Assembly (NCBI GenBank): GCA_002221725.1 | Contig: NJFT01000121.1 | Span: 52,707 to 116,706 of the forward strand | DNA from: Scedosporium boydii | Lineage: Eukaryota > Ascomycota > Sordariomycetes > Microascales > Microascaceae | Direction: 5' to 3' | Length of the DNA: 64,000 nucleotides | In this document: positions 13,301 to 24,829 of the stretch, piece by piece | How the letters are laid out: each line of letters starts with the position of its first letter | How positions within the stretch are numbered: the stretch's first letter is position 1 | Translations under genes and position numbers: made by a program | The notes under the pieces: model-generated | The model's database searches: none | Seen by the model: the letters and a program-made list of their open reading frames with translations, nothing else | What the model was told of the DNA's origin: nothing

Positions 13301-13467
13301 CGTCCGTCCTAGGCTGTACGTAGAAAAATAGGGGCAAGGAAAAGAAAGAGACAACAAGAAAAGAAAATAAACTTCCTTGCAGAACATGCAGTACCCGAAC
13401 CGTCCATCCCAAAGAAGCCCAATATCAAACCAAAGAAAAATAATACAAGCGCACAAGTGTCATCTCA
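10366..13467. other. Intergenic between two minus-strand genes, no supportable gene (3.1 kb)
   Basis: This is the region upstream of noxA and downstream of the AAA ATPase gene. Open frames up to 177 codons exist (11365-11898 minus) but are low-complexity, overlap frames on the other strand and show no domain. A 10-bp tandem repeat lies at 11911-11950. Any noxA promoter elements must lie in the right flank of noxA (above 10365); I saw no site I could name with confidence. Confidence 0.6.
11911..11950. repeat. 10-bp tandem repeat, four units
   Basis: ACGCTGAAGA is repeated at 11911, 11921, 11931 and 11941. The first unit reads ACACTGAAGA and the last ends in C; the middle two are identical. 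Confidence 0.9.
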
Positions 13468-15166
13468 TCATGCCGCCTCCTCCATGCCCTCGCGCAGAAT
13501 CTCAATCTGCTTCTTAATCTCCACCCACAGCGCCAACCCCTCCAACTCTTGACGGTCAACTGTCGCAATGCCTACCCACCCATCGTCCAAGTCCTCGGTG
13601 ATCGTGACGCCGCTCATGCTTGCCGTGCTACGCGAGTCCTCTTCTTTGGTAGGAGAAATAACATTAACCACACCTGTTCCCTCCTTGTCTCCCCGAGCAA
13701 TGGCCAGCAGAGCTGCCACAAAAGCCTCCTGCATGTAGGCAAAGCTAAAGTCCTCGGTAATGTCGGCAATGGCATCACACAGCGCGTCGGGGAACTCGAT
13801 TTCCTTGTTACCAGCGAGCTTGTGCTGCCAGAAGTGGCAGTAGGCTACGCGCTGCTTGAAATCGGGATCGGGGAAGAAGTACTTGCGGTCAAAGCGCGAG
13901 GGACGTTTCTAATACGTGATTTTGTTAATAGTTTGAAAAGAAAGGAACAAAGGACTAACAAAGAGAGAGTAGAGGTATTGATCCGTATCATAAAAAGGAA
14001 TGAGACACTCACCGAGATACCTGGGTCCAACTGGTCGAGATGGTTCGTGCTGCCAACCATAAAGATACCATCGTTGCTCTTAAGCCCATCCACCTCGTTC
14101 AGGAAGTAGCTTCGCACAAACGGCGTAATGAGCGTGTCGATATCCTCGAAGACGAGATAGCATGGGGCGAGTTGCCTTGCCTTCGCAAAGATGGATTGGA
14201 TGCTGTATTCGGGCCCTCCCCACTGAGAAAATGTAATCGTCAGCGAAATATTTCCTGCCGTGAGAGAGGTAATGGAATGCGGATAAAACTCACTGATGAC
14301 AGAGACCGGACGTACAACGTGACTACAGGCTTCTTCAGCTCCCATAGCATCTTCATCGTAGCCTTGATAGAAATCGTCTTGCCATTCCCGGGCGGCCCAT
14401 GATATAGCAGCCCTCTCTTCCATGGCACGCGGAGCTTCTCGTAAGACTCCCTCGACTCAAAGAAAGTCAAGTGGTCAGAAATAATAGCATCCTTCATCTC
14501 CTTGTCCAAAATCACATTATCCCACGACGACTTCATCACACTCTCAAACAGCTCCTTACTCTTCTCCCAATTCCCCTGATCAAACACCCACACCTCCTCC
14601 TGCAACTCACTACTCCACCTCCCCGCCGCCGTAATCAACGCCTCCGCCCTCCCCTTCTCCCTCGCGAGCACGTAAAAATTGCGAACCTCGGGATACGACG
14701 TCATGCCGTCCCGGCCGTCGGCCAAATACACGATGAACTTGTCATCGCCCCATTCGTAGGCAAACTTGCCCCAATCCACCCGCGTGATGAGGCGCCCCTC
14801 TTCATCATCGAGTCGACGCTGCGAGGGGACGTAGATTTTCGACTTGAGCGACTCGGGGAATCGCGCTGCCTCGTTGTCGAGGAGCTCGGCGCGTGCGTGC
14901 CCCGCGGCGGCGAAGGCGAGTAGGTTGCATCCGAATTCGGGGCAGATTACGATGTGTAGGTCGGGATACTGGTAGTGCAGCGTCTCGAGGACGACGCAGG
15001 CCGTGTTGACGCGGCGGCCGCTGGCGTTGGAGAAGTAGCGCCGCGTGGTGACGTCGCTCTCCGTAGCTTCGACTGAGGCCGGTGCCTGTGACTGTGCGCT
15101 ACCCGGGCGATTACTAGGCACCGGTTGCGGCGCCTGAGTGGGGCGGAAAGGGTAAAACGGTGGCAT
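13468..15166 (-). CDS. BCS1-related AAA+ ATPase, three exons, 507 aa
   Basis: Exons 15166-14294, 14222-14013 and 13908-13468 join in phase 0, with introns of 71 and 104 nt, GTGAGT donors, and CAG and TAG acceptors. The AAA module is complete. Walker A GPPGNGKT is at 257-264; the first intron sits just before WGGPEYSIQSIF, a conserved BCS1-clade block. Walker B CYLVFEDID is at 312-320, a sensor-1 segment with Asn follows (VGSTNHLDQLDPGI), and the Arg-finger region KRPSRFDRKYFF opens exon 3. Yeast Bcs1 inserts the Rieske protein into complex III. Here the N-terminal 250 residues show no clear transmembrane helix or presequence, so the substrate and compartment are open; many fungi have several such paralogues. 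Family assignment is firm, function is not. Confidence 0.88.
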
Positions 15167-16179
15167 GGCGAGTACCAGGCCGGGCTAGTTATTCTAGAGA
15201 GAGGTGTTTGGGGATGGAGATCAAGAAGGCATTCGTGCCATACGATAAAAACAAAAGGACGAAATGAAGGCCGGCGTGGCTTGGGCGTATCGCTATGAGC
15301 GGGATTCGGCGGGGATGGACCTACGAAGTACGAAGCTCGAAGGAGCTGGGGTTCATGTCCCCTCACCTCACCCAAGCCCAAGCTCAGCTCCCTTCCTTTT
15401 GGATGCAGCTGATTGTTGGACGACGGAATCCAACATCAACGAACAGGTGTCAGCACAGTGGAAACATATTCTCCCGTTTGGTCTCACTGGTTGACAGCTG
15501 GCAACTAATGGACCTTGGAAAGCCTGCTTAAGGAAGCACATGTACAATTAACTATCCACTCACGTCTTGATGACCCCATTCATCACCAGGATTCATGGAG
15601 ATGAAGGTGGAGATGAACACCTTGATCCTGAGAACCAGTTGTCATTAACATGCCGATAGGACAGTGAAGTGAAAATGCTACAACTTAACACGAACTATAA
15701 GCTCAGTCAAGCCTTGCACTTATCACAGTTCCCTAGGGAATGGACAAAAGACTGGCTCAGTGTCGGAGTTGTTGAAGTTCAATGCTTCAATTCGTGAATC
15801 CATCATGAGGAACCTAGGCTCGCCGTTCAAACCAGATCCAAACATGGACTACAAAACCTTCATACTCGACGGACCACAGCAGCTAAGCATAGCTTTCCAG
15901 AACTAGAGTCCGAATGTTTGGCGCTATTATCATTTTTCTTTTTAGAAAAGAGGCTGCTAGCAAAGGGTGCATGTGCAAATCGAAGATCGGTCATCATCAA
16001 CACATCCATATAAACCCACATGATGCCCACTCCAGGACAGCAGCAATCAACGCGCTTCAAGCATCAATCAAACAATCACCGTTTGCACTACTTAATATCA
16101 ACCCTCTGACTCGTTTCTTTGACCGCCTCTCGCCCGAATCCCCAATAACCTTGACAAAAGGATAACCTCGAAAAAAATA
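15167..16179. other. Intergenic, about 1 kb, no gene seen
   Basis: Upstream region shared in opposite directions by the AAA ATPase gene (minus) and the kinase-like pseudogene (plus). It holds one copy of the dispersed TACGAAGTA motif at 15322-15330. No RNA gene recognised. Confidence 0.6.
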
Positions 16180-17188
16180 ATGGACGGCTATAAATGGACC
16201 AAAGAAGAGCTCGAATACCGCAAACGAGAGCAAGACTTCCGTGACCTTCGACCAAATTTCTACCCAGAAGGGAAAGTCATCCACCTGAACACCAAGGGTG
16301 GCCAGCTCAAGGTCCGAGTCGGGAAGACAATTTCAACGGGCAGACAGCTCACTGTGCTGCTCGTGCGCTTCATCCATGCTCCAAAGGCACTCCGACCCTT
16401 GTTTCCGGAAGGCGATATCGTCCTTAAACTTTTTGATCCCATGAATTCGCTCGAAAATAGGAGGTTGACGAGAGACTGTACGATGCGCGAGTGTAGTCTA
16501 GGCGCCGCCTGGGGTCCCGAGCCGCGGAGGGCCCTCACCGAATACGCGCGCATGAAGGATGAGGCGGGATTGTTCGCCAACCGCAAGCGAATCGATCTAA
16601 AGTTTTACGAGACAGGCATTGTTCCGAAAAAGAAAGACTATCCAGGCCTTCGGTGGGACTCCATGAAGATTGACTTTTTCAAGCACCTGGGCAAGCTGGA
16701 GGCCAGGCATCACATTGCCATGCAGGACTTCTGGCGAGACGAGAGAGTGTCCTACAACTGACTACCAGCCCACGACCGTTTTCCCAAAGATGTACGCCAA
16801 AGTGTCCATGAAGATCGAGCCCGCAGATGGCGGCGATATGGGAGTGGCGCCGGCATATTTCTTCATTCCCGGTTGTCTGGTCGAGTACATTGATGGCCCT
16901 TCGCTTCAAGATGGACTCGAGGAAAGATTATGGAAGGATAAATGGCATAGGCTTCCACAGCTCCTTCGCAACTGGGCCGACACCCTCTGCATCCATGATT
17001 CGGAAAACATAACCTTGCCCGTGCAGGTTTGGCCACTATTGGAGGATATCAGGGTGGTAGACGATCCGGCATATCCAGAGGGACTTCGCTTTGTTATGAT
17101 CCTAGCACTGGGAACTGTGGCTTTTCATCTTTGGATCCCATCCCCTGCGGATAACTCCCTGGGAACGCTAGCAGCGAACGGGGTGTGA
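16180..17188 (+). pseudogene. Fungal protein-kinase-like gene, frame-broken and without catalytic residues
   Basis: The ATG at 16180 opens 193 codons (MDGYKWTKEELEYRKREQDF ...) ending at a stop at 16759-16761. The similarity carries on without a gap in the +1 frame from about 16742 to the stop at 17186-17188, so a single-base change around 16742-16757 explains the break. A 25-nt GT..AG stretch there is too short to be an intron. The first part has the usual N-lobe text of fungal kinase-like proteins (LFPEGDIVLKLFDP). The second part has a hinge-like VEYIDGPSL. The expected HRD catalytic loop is not visible, and the DFG position reads ILALG in the context RFVMILALGTVAF. It is either a decayed pseudogene or a pseudokinase hit by an assembly error. 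Length and neighbours give no further clue. Confidence 0.6.
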
Positions 17189-20100
17189 AGGGGTTAGCCA
17201 ACACAATTCGCTCAGCGCCAAGATTTCTTGTCACCATTGCCGTCAGAAGCTGTCGCAAGACACGGGAGTGGAACCAGCGGGAGCTCGCAATTTACCATCA
17301 TCTGATGACAACAAGATGAAGTTGAAGTTCCAATCCTATGACTCTTCGACGAAAGTTCCGATTCTCAGTCAATCATGCAAGGTCCGGTGCACGAATCCCT
17401 CAAGCTGCCATCGAACTCGCTAATCTCACATCGCTCTCAGGTCACCAATCGGGTTGGTTCTGTTGCCTACCTCCAAGTCCTTGAAGCTCACACATACTTC
17501 CTCCACCTGCCCCTGAGTTTACGTCTTTGCACCGACTCTAGAGAGGATCCGAGGATCTTCTCCGAGTTTGTAGGCGATACCACGTACACGTTTCAGAGTC
17601 TTATTTCATCGTCTTCTAAAGTTAGAACAACACTTGCTTCGACGGGAGGTAACTAACCCTTCTTTCAAGTATATTTGAGGGAGCATTAACCTCCAACCCC
17701 AAAGACCACCATTGTCTAGCCCATGTCTCAAGACTCTGATTGACTCCAAGAAAGGCATTGAACGGTTAACACTTGATGGAGCTGAACAACTACCCCGGCA
17801 AGGAGTGAAAATCGCGGCTCACTACCCAGCCGCCTCGAAGAGGCCTAAAGTAACCCACTTGACATAGTTTCTGACATGCCACGCGGACGGTGCGTGAGGG
17901 ACCTCTCCTAGCCTACACCAAGTGAGAGGCTCTCCGTACCCTGGTTGATTGTCTGTGACCTTCCCTGCAAAGTAGTCTGACGAGAGGCAGTGTGTGCTTG
18001 GCCCGGCCTTCATAGATCTCCTTGCAACTTTTCCGGAAATCTTCCGCATGCGCAGCATCACCACGCCGTTCGCCTAATCAACTCGTAGCACTTAATAGGT
18101 GTTAGTCCCTCGGCATTCAAACGGGAAGCTGTCTTCTTACATCGTCGATTGACAAGCAGCGGTATCTAGTTGGCCTAGTGTTCGTCTACCTCCTTGCACA
18201 TTCTTTGGAGATCCTCCGTGGGGTACGGCAAGGTACTAGCCATCAAAACTAGAGTCTTGATGCAAAATCGGCCTCTCTACCTTGCCTTTGCCGCACCCGT
18301 TGATGTCCGCCTAAGACGGGCCCCAAACAACCGGGGGTCCGCCTTGGTGGGAGGTCTCTGCGGCGAGGCTTTTGGAGACCATTGGCAGAGGCTTTCAGCC
18401 ATTCTCAGTCGTTGCCGTCGTCGACTCTTCGGCGGGAGGGGTCCATCTTGCGCTGTTTCGATTGATGTCGCTTAGCCATTATCGCTTGAATTATATCGTG
18501 ACGATATTAAATTTAAAGAGAGTTTCACCGATAGGAAGCGGCTGGATGATTGAGAAAGGGAGAGAAGATCCACTAAACAGGAAACGATTGAGTGATCGAG
18601 AAAGGGAGAAAGGATTGAGTGAGCGAGGAACAGAGAGAAGAATCCATCTCTGACTCTAGACGAAGGCAGAGGAAACTTTCCAGCCCAATCCATTGGAGTC
18701 TCAAGCCCTTCTTTCCCTCACAACTTCCCAGGGAGGAACAAACCGGGGTGTTTACTTCCCAGAATTACTGTTATATTAGAGTAGAAGGCGCCATTGCCTT
18801 TGGTTAGATAGCTTGCTTTGGAAGGAAAGGGCTCTACATGAACAGCACTTGTGTCTCCCAGCTTGACCTTCTCGATGTCACACTGCGAAACCTAGAAGAA
18901 TATGAAGTATCTCTGTAGGAAAGCCATGAAAGGCGAAGGGGGGGCCTTGGGGTGAAAATTGAAACAACATTAAAGGTCTGAAAGCTTTGGTGCAAAGCTA
19001 TCAAGAAGTCTCAACACGCAGCAGAGGGAGCAAACTTCGAGTACTCAAACCTCTCCCTAAAACGTAAATGCTTAAGCCGATAGACTCCGCTGGCTGTGCC
19101 ATCCGTCATTGACACGGGTTTCATAAGACTAACATATTTAAAGACATTCCACGGCATCCTGGGCAAGCTCTTTCATCACGAAATAGGCTACCCTTACGTC
19201 ACTTCAGATATATAGCGGTAAAGATGGTCTAATAGTTGTCAAGGACGCCTTCGTATCACCATGAGTTGAGAGGCTTCATATCTTACTAGTGAAGACAAGA
19301 ACGAATTTACAATTCACTGCTCTCTGCTCTTCGCCATATCACAAGATACCACGTCCAGCTCCTTCACGTCGCAAACCCTCGAGAATCCTTTCCAGCCACG
19401 TAGCCTGCGGGATAGACCTGTTGTATAGGTGTAGATGCTGAGGAAGGAGTAAGGGAGGAATGGGAAATGATTCCATACGGACGCTTGGCAGGGAAGGACT
19501 CTTCTACCAACAGATCATAGAAGCAGATCTTGAGATAGGCTCACGCCAAACTCGTCTCTACAGGTTGTGAAGATAGAAGTTGTTAAGGGAACGCCAGTTC
19601 CCATGACCACTACAACTCACCGCTCCAGGACTCACTCGCCATGGCGGAACTGCCCAACTCCACAACTGACCAGGACAGTCCTCAGTGGAAAGCAATTCCA
19701 GCGTGGAGATGTAGATAGAGCATGATCATAAAAGTTTCTCACCATAGCCTCTAGCTATTATTGTTGTGACTGTTATGACCTCTGACTCCCATCAAAACAG
19801 ACGGCCGAAACTTCTAGCCTCGATAATACTGCCATCACCCAGAGTCACGATCGGGATTGGCGTGAAGAGAGGCATGGAGATAGGAGCTATCTGAGACGCG
19901 TTAAAACCCATGAGTAAACGAGGTAACGACTGAGATATGAGGAATGTCCACTCGCCAACAACCAGTACTTCTTCATTCTTACTGTCTTTTTGGTGACGTC
20001 CCTGAGCCATCTGTAGGGCGGTGATTCCCAAAGAAATGCGAGAGGCACACAAGCACCGCGCTCTCAATGTGCTCCAAATGGTATTCGATGGTTCCCATCA

Positions 20101-23100
20101 GACTGCTTTCGCCAATTTCCAGAGAAATATTCGTTACACCCGCCCCCTCTGCATCGAGAGTCAAGCAGATGAGCTCGAGATAAGTGGCACCCCACGCCGG
20201 GATTCCACAGCAAACAAAACGAACGCTTCCGTACTCATCCGAGACCAACATTGACCAAGTCCGGAGCCCAATCCAATAGGCGGGGAGCCTAGCCAAGAGA
20301 CAAAACTACCTTGCGGATGCGTATACCCGTCTACTGACCAGCAGGGGACGCAAGGGAGGGCCTTGGGTGGTACGAGAAAGGAAAGCCCCTCCTCAGGAAT
20401 AGAATGACCGATCACGGGAGAAACCTGTCGTCATATTTCCAGGAAAAGGGGAATTCTAGAGTCTTTCGGAAGCACAAGACATCGAGGGAGGGGGAAATGA
20501 TACCCAAAAGATATCAGAAAGAGCCATACAGCATGAGGAATCACAGAAAGAAATCCAGATCACCAGGCGGTGTGTAAATGAGAGTGTGCTACGAGAGTGA
20601 GGTGCAACAGATAGGTGGAGATAACGGAGTTCGGGTCTTAGAGAGGAGTCGAGAATAAGCCTTCGGTGAGAAGCGAGAGAAGAGACGAAGATCTTGGCCG
20701 CTGTGTTATGCTCGCTCTTTTCAGCTATCAAAATGCCACAGATCTCAGTGGGCGAACGATGAGAACACAAACGACTGATCCCGAGTCGTCATAGCCTCGC
20801 CGACCGACGCTCGCTGTATCAGCACACGGGGGCCCGTCGCACCTTGGCACCTCCCCACGCCCATGCGGCAAGAGAACACTCCTTCGTACGATTCCGCGCT
20901 GATTAACCCAGGCTACAGCGGCAGGCAGGAATGATAGGATTTCGGAGGAAACTCTCCGAGCAGGAGGAGGGTGAGCCCGATTTTGTCCCCAACTCTCCTG
21001 CCGATTGAGGAAACTCGGGTGTCAGAGAGACTCGGCGCGTACATGGAGAAATGAGAGGTAGTACTCGCATCTTAGGCGAGGAGAATTCGCAATCACCGGA
21101 GTGTAAATCATCATAAAGACGACTTCGCATGATTCGAAAAACGAGACCAGGACGAGGTGTTCGTTCCAGTCTTGGTCGGCCCCGCAATCCAGCGCGTTCG
21201 GAGGGTAAAACCTCGATCATCGCGCGATTCTGGCGATGTTCAGCCCCCCTGGGCTATCTCGTACATGCTCCACTCCAGCTAGTTCTAATTTCTTAGCTCC
21301 AGTCCCCCCTTGCCCCCTATTGTCCACCCCCTTGCGGTCATCGGCGTTTACGAAGCAGTCTTACGGCTGGTGGCATGAACCTGAATTCCGAGCCCCGGGC
21401 GTGCTCTGCCCGGAGCCCGCTTCATAAAGCGCCCAGAGGAGCAAGCCCTTGGGGATGAAGTTGTACCTCCGCATTCCGAATATCCGTGACCGTACCTTAC
21501 ACCGACTAAGGCCTTCATTTCCTGCTATCGAAATTCAAGAGGGTAAGGCTGTGTGTACTTGAGAACTCTTCGTCCAAACCCAGAAGGTCAATAAATTGAC
21601 GGAAAACGCGGCAGGAAGTAATACGTCCAGTCCGCCCCTAGCCGTGGTCAGGATAGGATGTAGAGTACGCATAGGAGACAAAGGTCGGGCAGGATGGGAA
21701 AGGTGGAGAGAGATAAGATGGTAACATGAAGAGAATCGGGGACTCTTGGCCTTGCCCCGAGATCCGTTCTTCCTCCCTCTGTCTCTCTCTCCGTCTCTTC
21801 ATCTCTCTATTAAATGATACCATTGTCGCGGTGTACGGAGTCCGTAGTGTTGCGAGTATTGGGCAATTTGTCCAGAACACCATCTTGACCCTCACCGGTC
21901 CCCGAGGGGCCGAGTACATATGCCGCGTCGCTGTTCCCATGCCGCGGCTTGTGCCTTCTACCCTGATGGAAGAGGACGTGTAACACCAAAGACGTTACAA
22001 CTATTAATACCCCTCGACTTCGTAGTGGTGTGCGGAGCCTTGCTACTGCCTACAGGCTATTGGGTCGTGGTGCTCTCCGAGATATGCGTGCAAGCGTTTC
22101 CGTATCACAGCAGGCAAGATAACGAGCTCCTCCTCTGCGGAACTGCACGTCTAAATTAACGGGGTTCTTGGCCTGGCAAGATTGATGTAGTGTACAGTAA
22201 CATTGAGGACTGTCTCTGTACTTGATGTGTAGATGTATTGATGTGAATTGGAAAGAGCGCCAGCACCAGTTATGGCGCGCCCCGGTGCTAGAACCGGATC
22301 AGCCGTCGGCCTCTTAATGTTCTCTTCACACGAGGACGAGGGTACGAAGTAGGATTCCGAACGGCAATGCAATCCAGAACTGGCTCCGCAGCCCTGCTTC
22401 GTCTTCTGCGCCAAAGACACATCCGAACCTTGAGCCGTTTTTGGAGAAGTAGTTCATCCATCAAAGCTGGCCTGGGCAGGCCAGACCAGGCCATAAACGT
22501 GCCGTAGTGTAAATACTACACTGCAATGCTGCAATGGGGGGTGATTCCCGTTTTCTCCTCTCTTACCGCAACACTAACACTGCAACCCAATATCCCCATC
22601 TTACGAAGGTTTCATATTTCACATCATGAAGTTTTTTGCATGATATCTAGCTCCCCAATTGAGTTACTTCGGGGCTCTCTGAGCCTCTTGTATAAATTTA
22701 AACTCCCCCACTAAGGCCCCCCACTGCTCTATTTCCCCCAAATTCATTCTCCAAAAAGTTGAAATGAAATTATGAGCGTCGCAAGCTCCCGTTCGGTACT
22801 AGTTAGAATATATCTGTCCCGAGAGAATAATTGCCCAGCCTCGGAGAGCTCCAAGTTGATTGCGTGTGCATATCGATGGATGGCGGTGAGACTAAATGCA
22901 TAATTCACTCCATCAAGCTCACCGCTAGCCGACGAGACCATCCGCCCTCCGATCTAAGGATCGCCACTTCCCAGTTCTTGTCTGTCTGATGGCGATCAGG
23001 GAGGACTGGCTTTATTGCGTACTTGTCAGATCAAAGAAATCGCCTCTTTTCTTGTCCCCCTCATTATTACTCGAAATAGTTGAGCCACCTTCAAGAAGCG

Positions 23101-24805
23101 TGCCTGGTGAAAAAAAGAATAGACCAACCGCCACCACAACCCTACCCACGCCCACCACAACACCACACCATCATTGCGAAGATCTCTCGCCATCTCAAGA
23201 AGGTTCCTGTAACCCTCGAGAGATCGTTGGAAGCTTTGGCCCACCAGCGCCCACCCAAAAATCCTTTCGTTTCTTGATTTCCGCCCGAGACTTGAGCCGC
23301 CAGGCTTTCCGCCCCCTTCCCCACCACCCCCAATGTTTAGTGTAGAGATGATCCCACCGCTCCAGCCAAACCCTAGAGCTATGTAGAGTTTTCTGTCCAC
23401 TATCGTAGCGCCCCTACCCACGGTTCATCACCCATGCTCAATCTATACTACCTCGTACACTACATTGCTTCGCAGTCGATGGCCAAGGAGACTAAAACTG
23501 AAGTTAGTCCAAGCCCGTCAGAGATCAGCGCATCCCAGCCCGCACTTCGCGAAGCTCCGACGTGGAGGTGGGGTTTAGCCTACCACAATATCCATGGAGG
23601 GGCAATAATAGGGAGGGGGATCAAAGAAAGAAACCCCTGATTGACGCACCCATCTCAACACGGAAAACCAAAAAGGCACAAAAGTCTGGAAATGGTAAAA
23701 TTGACGAGAACGAAAAAAGACCTAAATTTACAAGTAGACCTGTGTGGTACTCTTTTTGTCTATACAAAGTAAGCATTGAGCTGCTGGTGGTGTGGGATGT
23801 TGGCAGGGCACAATTGCAACTTCTTGATTGAACCAGGCAGGATGCGTGAAGGTGCTGAATTATTAATAACCCGAAACGAAACGATGTGAACAAACGAGTC
23901 GAGCAGCAGCGACTTTGGCAGATTTCACATGTCAGGCAAAGGAGTCGAGAAACTGCAGGTGCAGGGGGCGGCGAGGTCGGTCGCTGCGGTAAATTCCTAG
24001 CTCCTGCTCCTGCTCCTCCTGTAGCACGCACCATGTCCGTCCCACGCGTCCACGGTACTTCGTAAGGCAGTGGAAGGAAGGTACAGTACGACAGTACGAC
24101 GAGGTGTCAAACATCTTGGTCGAAGAACAATTTCAAAGCAGCTCATCCTCTCCCAATCGCACGAGCTTGTCCCAGCACACCAAAACGTACGAAGCACGTC
24201 CACAAACATTGACGTACATGCAAATGCAGCCAATAATGGCTAGTGGCGGCAGCAACTCGAACATGAAGCCATTTGTCTTCCAGAAATGCGACTGCAGCTG
24301 CACTTCTTCCTTGCCCACTCACACACCCTCTTCGCTCACCGACCACTCGAGGTATGAGCTTGAGGTATGAGGTACACCTTTGTTACCAAGACCTCCCGGA
24401 TCCTATGGCTGGAACTGGAACTTCACTATCCGCGTCTGCATCTATCCTCCACTCTCAATCTGGGTGTATGCAACCCATCTGCTGGTAATACGAGCAATTC
24501 ACCTAGCAATATCCGCAGCAACAGAATCAAGTCTTAGATCTTCGCTTTCCTTATCCAGCCTTGTACGTCCCCGCTCCGCTACTATGCGGAGCTGCTACGC
24601 TATAGCACGCCAGCTTTATTAGTGTCGCGCAAATCATCAACCATGTCAATGTCAATGTGATGGAGACTGTGCACTGCTAGATTACGACTTTATCTGTCGG
24701 TGTACCGCTACTTGACTGTCAACTGTTGTCAGTGCTCAGCGCCCAGCTCCAGGAAGCAACACACTCCCCTCCTCTCTAGTCTGGTCGCGCAGATTACATG
24801 CAGGT

Positions 24806-24829
24806 AGAGGTCGAGAGGTCGAGAGGTCG
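24806..24829. repeat. 8-bp tandem repeat, three units
   Basis: AGAGGTCG occurs at 24806, 24814 and 24822 without mismatch. Confidence 0.9.

Noticed and set aside
16746..16770. A 25-nt GT..AG stretch that could bridge the two kinase-like frames
   Set aside because: Far below the minimum intron length in fungi (the shortest here is 60 nt), so a frame break is the better reading.
22504..22524. Small inverted repeat AGTGTA...TACACT
   Set aside because: Six-base arms; such hairpins are expected by chance and nothing around it suggests a terminator or transposon end.
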